DNA from: DATGIQ01 sp035295665
Lineage (GTDB): Bacteria; Planctomycetota; Planctomycetia; Gemmatales; Gemmataceae
Reading direction: 5' to 3'
Assembly: GCA_035295665.1 (NCBI GenBank)
Contig: DATGIQ010000437.1
Coordinates: 1 to 8,653 of the forward strand
Length of the DNA: 8,653 nucleotides
Below the pieces are notes generated by a model that did not search any database, was not told where the DNA came from, and saw only the letters and a list, made by a program, of their open reading frames with translations. Of the stretch, positions 1 to 4,692 are shown in pieces. The translations under genes were made by a program, and so were the position numbers. The stretch's first letter is position 1. Each line of letters starts with the position of its first letter.

Positions 1-1053
1 GATGGCCGGTAGGGTTTGGGCGTCGCCGGTGAGTGCACTGCCGTGGCCCTGGTCGACCAGCGCAACCAACCCCGCCCATTGCGGGGCGCCCACGCTCGTG
101 CCGCCATACACCGCCCAGCCACCGCTTCCATAGCTGTCATAGACGGCAAGTCCCGTGTTGGGATCGGCGACGTAGGAAACATCCGGAATTGTGCGGTGAA
201 GAGGGCTCTGGCTCACACTGCTTTGGTAAGACGGTTTGGGCTCATAACGGCTAATGCCACCCCCGCTGCCGCCGTAATAGCGACTCCAGTAGCCATATCC
301 CCAACCGGTTTCACTGTTCCATGTGTCGCTTGAAGAGAGATTGAGGCTTGTGCCGCCCACGGCCACCACGTGGGGTGAACTGGCCGGCCACTCCGGCGAA
401 GCACCACTGTCTCCGACGGAGGCGACGAACGTAACACCTGGGTGGTTAGCGAAGTGGTAGTCGTAGCTTGTTTCCGTGGAGAACTCACCGGCACCCCAGC
501 TCATCGATACCACTTGTGCACCCTGTCCGACGGCATAATCGACGGCACCGAGCAGGTTGCCCAAGCTACTGTCCTTGGCTTCCACTAACAAAAGGTTGGC
601 ACCGGGTGCCACGGCGTGCGCCCACTCCACGTCCAGGGCGATTTCCGAGGACCAGCCGGCGTCGGCGGCCGGCTGTCCTTGGGGAGTCGCCTTGGTGAGG
701 TTGGCCGACGCGATTCCGTACTGAGCGTCGAATCTGGCCAAATCGGAAACGATGTTCGGGTCGTCGTAGGCATCCACGATGGCGATGGTCTGGCCGCTGC
801 CCGTATACGAAAGGGAGTCAAACCCATAAGCATGGCGAATCTGTGCCGGCCAATAGCCGCTCGGAGATTGAGTCCCACTAAAGTTGGCAGATGCAAAATG
901 TCCCGCTGGAAACGCCGCGAGGCTGGCCAGGTCTGTTGCCGAGAGCAACGTGCGCGACTCCAACGCTTCGACTTCCAAGGAACTGAGGGATTGCGTCCGA
1001 AGCGAGGGCCGAATGCGGTTGCGAGAGACGGTGCGTCTTGACAAGGCGATCAT
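1..1053 (-). CDS. Sedolisin-family (S53) secreted serine-carboxyl peptidase, 3' end cut by window edge
   Basis: The first 351 codons are visible and the frame is still open at position 1. The protein probably cleaves proteins outside the cytoplasm. Residues 27-39 carry an LExxALExRTLLSA motif, the planctomycete LEPR-xLL type N-terminal export motif. The S53 signature residues are in order: E137 and D141 in SEIALDVEW (the Glu-x3-Asp pair), the oxyanion Asp D215 in SVGDSGAS, and the nucleophile S320 in YGGTSVGAPQWAGL. GGTS at 233-236 and IPDVSYVADPNTG near 289-301 also fit the family. The S53 core starts around residue 65, directly after the export motif. The roughly 150-200 residue inhibitory propeptide usual in sedolisins/kumamolisins is absent, although a C-terminal extension could lie outside the window. 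The start at 1053 is backed by GGAGA on the minus strand (1063-1059), 5 nt from the ATG. The family call is secure; substrate and pH range cannot be read. Confidence 0.93.
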   Translation of the reverse strand, partial: MIALSRRTVSRNRIRPSLRTQSLSSLEVEALESRTLLSATDLASLAAFPAGHFASANFSGTQSPSGYWPAQIRHAYGFDSLSYTGSGQTIAIVDAYDDPNIVSDLARFDAQYGIASANLTKATPQGQPAADAGWSSEIALDVEWAHAVAPGANLLLVEAKDSSLGNLLGAVDYAVGQGAQVVSMSWGAGEFSTETSYDYHFANHPGVTFVASVGDSGASPEWPASSPHVVAVGGTSLNLSSSDTWNSETGWGYGYWSRYYGGSGGGISRYEPKPSYQSSVSQSPLHRTIPDVSYVADPNTGLAVYDSYGSGGWAVYGGTSVGAPQWAGLVALVDQGHGSALTGDAQTLPAI

Positions 1054-1482
1054 GGATGTCTCCGTTGGCGGAAAGGTCTTCCAGGGATGAGAATTTGCCG
1101 AAAACTTAAATATATTGCCTGGCAGGGAAGCAACGCAAGAACTTTTGTGACGATTCTGTCAAAAATTGGGGTTGTGCCACCCGGGTTCCTTGAACGAAGT
1201 TCCCTGAACCATCCTGGGGAGACAGGCCTTCGGTATGCACGCTCCATGCCAACCGGGGCGCGGTAGAGGGGCTCGACGTGGTTGCTAGGGTCCACTCACT
1301 AGCCCCATGATCGTAAATTATTTCCGCACCAGTGGTTGCGTAGGGCTGGATGAACTGGCGGATCGCCTGGATGATCCGGTAGGCCTGCGCGCGCTGTTGT
1401 GGATGTAACCCGATCGTTACACCGTGCTGTAAACGGCTTATCCGTGGATTAGCGCCGAAACTCGATCCTGGAGCCTCTCGAC
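1054..1482. other. Gene-poor spacer between aroF and the S53 peptidase gene
   Basis: About 430 bases with no convincing gene. The best open frame (minus, 1522-1106, 138 codons) would overlap the end of aroF by 40 nt, has no recognisable domain and runs into the candidate -10 of the peptidase gene, so it is not called. A short inverted repeat (TGTAAC, six-base loop, GTTACA; 1404-1421) lies downstream of aroF on the minus strand, but no T-tract follows and it is not a clear terminator. Confidence 0.6.
1109..1138 (-). promoter_or_regulatory. Candidate promoter for the S53 peptidase gene
   Basis: Reading the minus strand, TTGCGT (1138-1133) and TATATT (1114-1109) are separated by 18 nt, in the most AT-rich part of the spacer, about 55 nt upstream of the peptidase start. 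The resemblance to a sigma-70 type promoter is moderate. Planctomycete promoter consensus is poorly defined, so this is only a suggestion. Confidence 0.25.
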
Positions 1483-2496
1483 TTACATCTCCCGCCCAAT
1501 TGCAGCTGCCACCTTGCGGCAATCGGCCATCATTTGACGGAAGGCAGATGGCACCAGCGCCTGGAAGCCATCGCTCAGGGCGTTTTCCGGGTCCGGATGG
1601 ACCTCGACGATCAAGCCATCGGCTCCTGCGGCCACCGCCGCTCGGGCCATCGTCGCAACCAGACTTGCTTTGCCAGTACCGTGACTGGGGTCGACCAACA
1701 CGGGTAAGTGAGTGGTCTGGTGCAGATACGGGACGGTTGCCAGGGGCAGCGTGAAGCGGGTGTGGTCTTCAAACGTCCGGATGCCGCGTTCACAGAGCAT
1801 GACCTGGGTGTTGCCGGTGTTGAGGATATACTCGGCTGCCAGAAGGAACTCATCGAGAGTGGCACTGGGGCCACGTTTCAGCAAGACCGGCATCGCCGAT
1901 TCGCCGACGGCCTCCAGGAGTGGATAGTTTTGCATATTGCGGGCACCAACCTGAAGCACGTCGGCGTACCGAGCAACGAGGGGAACGTGCTCCGGAGCCA
2001 TTACTTCCGTAACCACAGCCAAGCCGGTCTCCTCCCGTGCTTCGGCAAGAAGCTGGAGCCCTTTTTCCTTCATGCCTTGGAAGCTATAGGGGCTGGTACG
2101 TGGTTTGAACGCTCCGCCGCGGAGAGCCGTCGCACCAGCCTCTTTCACAATGTGGGCGATCTCCCGGATTTGCTCCCGACTCTCCACGGAGCAGGGCCCG
2201 GCGATGACGCCCACATGGTTGTTGCCCACCTTCATTTTGCGGGCCGTCACGACCGTACGCTCCTGCTTCACTTCCGTGCTGGCCATCTTGTAAGGCGCGA
2301 GGATAGGAACCACTTTGTCAACTCCTTCTCCTGTTTCCAGGGCTTGTTTGGCGCCGTCGCGCTTTTCCCCCAGGGCAGCGATCACGGTGCGCTCGGTACC
2401 CACGATGACATGGCTACGCAGTCCCAGAAGTTCAATTTCATGGACAATGTGATCAATTTGCCGCTGGCTAGCGCCAGGTTTCATGACGACAATCAT
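1483..2496 (-). CDS. aroF: 3-deoxy-D-arabino-heptulosonate 7-phosphate (DAHP) synthase, type I-beta
   Basis: Condenses phosphoenolpyruvate and erythrose 4-phosphate to DAHP, the first committed step of the shikimate pathway to Phe, Tyr and Trp, in the cytoplasm. The 337-residue protein has the Thermotoga-type layout: residues 1-70 form an ACT/ferredoxin-like domain (MIVVMKPGAS onward), the site of feedback inhibition in relatives, followed by a TIM-barrel catalytic domain. Visible active-site elements are GPCSVES (C102), KPRTSPYSFQG (131-141), QVGARNMQN (182-190), KRG (207-209), DPSHGTGK (H272), E298 in VEVH and D309 in SDG. C102, H272, E298 and D309 are the expected metal ligands. An upstream in-frame GTG at 2544 lies in the loop of a terminator hairpin and would add 16 unrelated residues. 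The ATG at 2496 has a good ribosome binding site and gives the family's normal N-terminus. Transcription is probably attenuated through the leader peptide upstream. Confidence 0.97.
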   Translation of the reverse strand: MIVVMKPGASQRQIDHIVHEIELLGLRSHVIVGTERTVIAALGEKRDGAKQALETGEGVDKVVPILAPYKMASTEVKQERTVVTARKMKVGNNHVGVIAGPCSVESREQIREIAHIVKEAGATALRGGAFKPRTSPYSFQGMKEKGLQLLAEAREETGLAVVTEVMAPEHVPLVARYADVLQVGARNMQNYPLLEAVGESAMPVLLKRGPSATLDEFLLAAEYILNTGNTQVMLCERGIRTFEDHTRFTLPLATVPYLHQTTHLPVLVDPSHGTGKASLVATMARAAVAAGADGLIVEVHPDPENALSDGFQALVPSAFRQMMADCRKVAAAIGREM

Positions 2497-2501
2497 GGTT
2501 G

Positions 2502-2507
2502 CTCCTT
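2502..2507 (-). promoter_or_regulatory. Ribosome binding site of aroF
   Basis: AAGGAG on the minus strand, 5 nt before the ATG at 2496. It lies just downstream of the terminator T-tract, so only transcripts that read through the hairpin carry it. It decides the start in favour of the ATG rather than the upstream in-frame GTG. Confidence 0.85.
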
Positions 2508-2519
2508 GAAGCTCTACCG

Positions 2520-2560
2520 AAAAACAAAAGAGCCCTGAAACCACCGGGGTTTCAGGGCTC
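2520..2560 (-). terminator. Intrinsic terminator in the aroF leader (probable attenuator)
   Basis: On the minus strand GAGCCCTGAAACC (2560-2548) and GGTTTCAGGGCTC (2542-2530) form a perfect 13-bp stem around a 5-nt loop, followed directly by TTTTGTTTTT (2529-2520). This is a textbook Rho-independent terminator reading toward aroF, and it ends only 23 nt before the aroF start. On the plus strand no T-tract follows, so it works in one direction. No full-length minus-strand gene exists upstream that it could terminate; the only coding frame before it is the aromatic leader peptide. That placement argues for conditional termination (attenuation) of aroF. Confidence 0.9.
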
Positions 2561-2584
2561 CACCGTTTGACTCGCTCGATGTTG

Positions 2585-2722
2585 TTAGCGATTAGGCGTG
2601 TCCCCGAACTCCCCCCGATACGGGCTAAAGTACCAAAACCAAAACGTAAACGCGAACTTCCCAGCCTCGACGCTGGGGCAGAACCCGTTGGAGTTCAGGG
2701 ATTGGTTCGTTCTCAGGGACAT
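2585..2722 (-). CDS. Aromatic-rich leader peptide of aroF (45 aa)
   Basis: This 45-codon frame begins at ATG 2722 and ends at TAA 2585, 24 nt before the terminator hairpin. Residues 23-32 read FAFTFWFWYF, and Y35 and F39 follow; 11 of 45 residues are aromatic and all three of Phe, Trp and Tyr occur. Leader peptides rich in the pathway's end product are the sensor of ribosome-mediated attenuation, as in trpL and pheL. Scarcity of charged tRNA-Phe, -Trp or -Tyr would stall the ribosome at 2656-2618 and change folding of the downstream RNA. An in-frame TGA lies 9 nt before the ATG and there is no other in-frame ATG, GTG or TTG start, so the start is well bounded. No clear Shine-Dalgarno precedes it, which is the weak point. 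The downstream terminator and the aroF gene support function. Confidence 0.85.
   Translation of the reverse strand: MSLRTNQSLNSNGFCPSVEAGKFAFTFWFWYFSPYRGEFGDTPNR
2614..2624 (-). promoter_or_regulatory. Small hairpin at the end of the leader control codons (possible 1:2 structure)
   Basis: On the minus strand CCCG (2624-2621), a UAU loop and CGGG (2617-2614) can form a short hairpin directly after the aromatic codons. Its right side belongs to a G-rich stretch (2617-2601) that could instead pair with the CCCCGG part of the terminator's 5' half and apex. A ribosome stalled on the aromatic codons would cover the left side. This matches the logic of region 1, 2 and 3 in trp-type attenuators, but the stem is only 4 bp and no folding energy was calculated. 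Confidence 0.35.
2660..2677 (-). repeat. Six-bp inverted repeat inside the leader-peptide frame
   Basis: On the minus strand CCCAGC and GCTGGG flank the 6-nt loop GTCGAG, covering codons 16-21 of the leader peptide, just before the aromatic codons. It could act as a transcription pause site that lets the ribosome catch up, as the 1:2 hairpin does in trp leaders. That role is inference. Confidence 0.35.
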
Positions 2723-2751
2723 AGCAAACCGTCAGTTTGGGCAGAGATAAG

Positions 2752-2784
2752 GGGAACCCCGGTGAGATAGACACCGGGGTTCCC
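2752..2784. repeat. Perfect 13-bp inverted repeat upstream of the aroF leader peptide
   Basis: GGGAACCCCGGTG (2752-2764), a 7-nt loop, and CACCGGGGTTCCC (2772-2784) form a very stable hairpin on either strand, about 30 nt before the leader-peptide start. No T-tract follows on either strand. Ten bases, CACCGGGGTT, recur at 2542-2551 in the apex and arm of the aroF terminator, so in the RNA the 3' arm of this hairpin could pair with the terminator instead. Confidence 0.8.
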
Positions 2785-2797
2785 TACAGATGAACAT

Positions 2798-2843
2798 GCG
2801 GCTGCATCCGACGGCAGCCCGTCGGCTGCGTTAATGCAGCCGC
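2798..2843. repeat. Compound nested hairpin
   Basis: An outer 10-bp stem, GCGGCTGCAT (2798-2807) with ATGCAGCCGC (2834-2843), encloses an inner 7-bp stem, CCGACGG (2808-2814) with CCGTCGG (2819-2825), and a short unpaired tail. The 3' base of the left outer arm touches the inner stem. Both stems are perfect. It may be a structured part of the aroF 5' leader RNA or a dispersed intergenic repeat; the sequence alone does not decide. Confidence 0.75.
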
Positions 2844-2863
2844 ACCTCGTAACCACTACACAC
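2831..2863 (-). CDS. Possible 10-codon mini-ORF behind a perfect Shine-Dalgarno
   Basis: On the minus strand AAGGAGG (2877-2871) is followed after 7 nt by GTG (2863) and a frame encoding MCSGYEVRLH, ending with TAA at 2831. Spacing and strength of the ribosome binding site are ideal. The last codons lie in the 5' arm of the nested hairpin (2843-2834), so translation would melt it. The peptide has no amino-acid bias beyond one Tyr. It may be an upstream regulatory mini-ORF in the aroF leader, or chance reading next to a 16S-like sequence. Confidence 0.3.
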   Translation of the reverse strand: MCSGYEVRLH

Positions 2864-2877
2864 TGGATCACCTCCTT
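2863..2877. other. 15-nt match to the 16S rRNA 3' terminus / extended Shine-Dalgarno
   Basis: The plus strand reads CTGGATCACCTCCTT, the conserved last 15 bases of bacterial 16S rRNA including the anti-Shine-Dalgarno. TCGTAAC, also present near the 16S end, lies 10 nt upstream (2847-2853), a shorter distance than in a real 16S gene. No other 16S sequence surrounds it. On the minus strand it is the full complement, an extended Shine-Dalgarno. Whether it is a rRNA relic or a functional ribosome-binding element is open. Confidence 0.6.
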
Positions 2878-3047
2878 CCGCTAGAACCTCCCCGCGCTAA
2901 ACGAATAGTCTTATTCCTTTAGCCGCGGGCTCTAGCCCGTCGCGCCACGTTCTCGCGACCCAACACTCTTAGCTTACCCAGAGGAGCAGAAAGGATCAAG
3001 CAAAAAGCGGTCCTATTGCGAAAAACACACCGGCTGTAACGTCGGCG

Positions 3048-3075
3048 GTCCCTCGAACCGAATGGTTCGGCGGAC
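3048..3075. repeat. Hairpin in the divergent region
   Basis: GTCC (3048-3051) and CGAACC (3054-3059), a GAAT loop, then GGTTCG (3064-3069) and GGAC (3072-3075) form a 10-bp stem with a symmetrical 2x2 internal loop. No T-tract follows on either strand. It lies about 105 nt upstream of the plus-strand gene and could be an operator, an RNA structure or a dispersed repeat. Confidence 0.45.
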
Positions 3076-3180
3076 AATTTGCTCTAGCGAACCGTCGCCT
3101 AAATGGCAACAATAAAAGCCTTTGTGCTAAGTGCGCTTGTCTAACCCGAATCGTGTATCACAGTTGAGGATGCCGCACCT

Positions 3181-4008
3181 ATGTGGACCACTGTTGCTCT
3201 CGCCGCCGCCTTGAGCTGCCTTCCCGGCCAGTCGGACCAACTGTCTTTTCTGAACGTGCGTTCGGTCACCGGCTACTTTGGGCCGGAACGCCAGAGCGAC
3301 AGGATCCTGCCCGGCGACGTCTACCTCCTCGTTTTCGATATCGCCGGTTTCCGAATCGATGCGGACGGCAGGATCTTATATCGGATGGCCATGCAGGTCA
3401 CCGATAGTCGAGGAAAGGTCCAATTTGGTCGGGAGCCGGAAGATCGGGAGGCCTTCAACTCCCTGGGCGGCAATCGGGTGCCGGCTTCGGCGATCATCGA
3501 GGTTCGCTTCGATCAACCTCCCGGCGAGTACACGCTAAGCCTGACAGTAACTGACCGAACCAGCAAAGCATCCCAGAAGCTGACGCGCAAGTTCGAGGTG
3601 CTGCCCAAGGCGTTCGGCCTGGTTCAGGTGGTCACGACCATCGATCCGCAGCGGACGCGGGCGGTGCCTCCCACTGGGGTAGTTGGTGAATTCCGCTTCA
3701 TCAGCTGCGCCGTCGTGGGATTTGAGCGGGATGCCACCAAGAAACAGCCCAATACCGTGGTGGAGATGCGTGTACTGGATGAGAGCGGCACACAAGTGTC
3801 GAAGCCCGCTGTCCAGGAGATCACGGAAGACGTGCCCGAAAACGCCGGCCTCCTCCCAACGCAGCCGTTTCCGTTGGCCCTGAATCGACCGGGCAAGTTC
3901 ACCATTGAGTTGCAGACCACCGACCGCATTACTAAAAAGACTGCGAAGGTGTCCCTTCCGCTCGTTTCCGTGGAGCAGAAGTCTAGCCGAGGCCCGGCGG
4001 AAAAATAA
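3181..4008 (+). CDS. Predicted secreted protein with two beta-sandwich-like repeats, unknown function
   Basis: No named family is recognised in this 275-residue protein. Residues 1-18 form a short hydrophobic N-terminus (MWTTVALAAALSCLPGQS) that may be a signal peptide; it has only one residue before the hydrophobic run and no Lys/Arg. Cys13 sits in AALSC, a poor lipobox match. The rest alternates beta-prone stretches and contains an internal duplication: GEYTLSLTVTDRTSKAS at 115-131 and GKFTIELQTTDRITKKT at 238-254 share the pattern G-x-aromatic-T-x5-TDR-x-[ST]-K. Two tandem Ig/fibronectin-like domains of about 110 residues are therefore likely. A GAGG (3166-3169) stands 11 nt before the ATG, rather far. 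It is the first of three plus-strand genes and is followed after 67 nt by the TPR-YggX gene, so co-transcription is plausible. The coding call is firm, the function open. Confidence 0.85.
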   Translation: MWTTVALAAALSCLPGQSDQLSFLNVRSVTGYFGPERQSDRILPGDVYLLVFDIAGFRIDADGRILYRMAMQVTDSRGKVQFGREPEDREAFNSLGGNRVPASAIIEVRFDQPPGEYTLSLTVTDRTSKASQKLTRKFEVLPKAFGLVQVVTTIDPQRTRAVPPTGVVGEFRFISCAVVGFERDATKKQPNTVVEMRVLDESGTQVSKPAVQEITEDVPENAGLLPTQPFPLALNRPGKFTIELQTTDRITKKTAKVSLPLVSVEQKSSRGPAEK

Positions 4009-4075
4009 TCCGAAGGGTAGCACGGCCGAGCGCCGCTGGCTGGAGCCATCCGACGTAGGTCCATGAGGGCTTTTC

Positions 4076-4678
4076 ATGAGTCAACTGCAAGAGCGCATAG
4101 CCCAGTTTCGCAAGATGGCCAACGATGACCCCGACAACGAATTGGGGCATTTTCGGCTCGGTCAATTGCTAATGGAAGCAGACCAACACGAGGAAGCCGT
4201 CACGTCGTTTCGGCGCACCTTGGAACTGAGCCCGCAGTTTTCCAAGGTTTATCAATTGTTGGCGACCAGCCTGCTCAAGCTCCATCGGCAGGAAGAGGCA
4301 GTGCAGGTGCTCCAGCAGGGTTATGCCGTGGCCGACGAACGCGGGGATCAGATGCCGCGCGATGAAATGGCCAAGATGTTGGTTCAGCTGGGCCGTCCGG
4401 TGCCGGCTTCCAAGCATGCGGCACCCGCCGCCGGGGATGGCTTTCGCTGCCAGCGGCCCGGTTGCATGCTGGGTAGCCGGGCTCGCCAACTGCCCCAACC
4501 TCCGATGAACGACGACCAGGGACGGCGCATTTACGAAACGATTTGCGCCGATTGCTGGAGCGATTGGCTTCGCAATTACAGCATCAAGGTAATCAATGAG
4601 CTTCGCCTCGACCTGAGTACGGAGCGGGGCCAGGAAGAATACGATCGCTACATGCGGGAATTCCTTGGCCTGGAATAG
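4076..4678 (+). CDS. TPR protein with C-terminal YggX-like (Fe2+-trafficking) domain
   Basis: A 200-residue, probably cytoplasmic fusion. Residues 21-88 form two TPR units (GHFRLGQLLMEADQHEEAV, then a second with LLKLHRQEEAVQVL), a protein-binding scaffold. Residues 123-198 resemble the small iron-trafficking/oxidative-protection protein YggX: a Cys near the domain start (C125), a proline-rich link, GRRIYE (149-154), CWSDWL (160-165), KVINELRL (171-178), and YMREFL (192-197), which match the YggX pattern G-x-RIY, W-x2-W, INE-x2-L and M-x2-FL. Unlike ordinary YggX with one conserved Cys, this one has C125-x4-C130 and C157-x2-C160, a possible four-Cys metal site. GAGG (4065-4068) lies 7 nt before the ATG. 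It ends 14 nt before the PSP1 gene, so both are probably co-transcribed. TPR is certain; YggX homology is by eye and likely. Confidence 0.85.
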   Translation: MSQLQERIAQFRKMANDDPDNELGHFRLGQLLMEADQHEEAVTSFRRTLELSPQFSKVYQLLATSLLKLHRQEEAVQVLQQGYAVADERGDQMPRDEMAKMLVQLGRPVPASKHAAPAAGDGFRCQRPGCMLGSRARQLPQPPMNDDQGRRIYETICADCWSDWLRNYSIKVINELRLDLSTERGQEEYDRYMREFLGLE

Positions 4679-4692
4679 AATCGAGCACGGCG

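Larger units (their letters stand above)
2723..3180. other. Divergent intergenic region between the aroF leader and the plus-strand operon
   Basis: About 460 bases with no protein gene beyond the possible mini-ORF. It holds the two strong hairpins and the 16S-like 15-mer listed separately, a GC-rich inverted repeat CGGGCT-CT-AGCCCG (2926-2939), and a hairpin at 3048-3075. It must contain the promoter of aroF (minus) and of the operon starting at 3181 (plus). A weak minus candidate is TTGATC (2999-2994) and TAAGCT (2976-2971) with 17-nt spacing; no good plus-strand promoter was seen. Confidence 0.6.

Noticed and set aside
1106..1522. Minus-strand open frame of 138 codons in the spacer after aroF
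   Set aside because: It overlaps aroF by 40 nt, has no ribosome binding site I can see, no recognisable domain and a composition not typical of the neighbouring genes.
1708..2538. Plus-strand open frame of 276 codons opposite aroF
   Set aside because: It is the antisense shadow of aroF, whose family match and active-site residues are clear.
2556..2564. GGTGGAGCC on the minus strand, similar to the core of a T-box motif, just before the aroF terminator
   Set aside because: One base differs from the GGTGGNACC core and no specifier loop or AG-bulge element was found upstream; the aromatic leader peptide explains the regulation without a T-box.
2567..2770. Plus-strand open frame of 67 codons opposite the leader peptide
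   Set aside because: No ribosome binding site and no domain; the minus-strand leader with aromatic codons and terminator explains this segment better.
2841..2880. A 16S rRNA gene ending at 2877
   Set aside because: Only the last 15 bases plus TCGTAAC match; the preceding sequence is not 16S and the spacing is too short.
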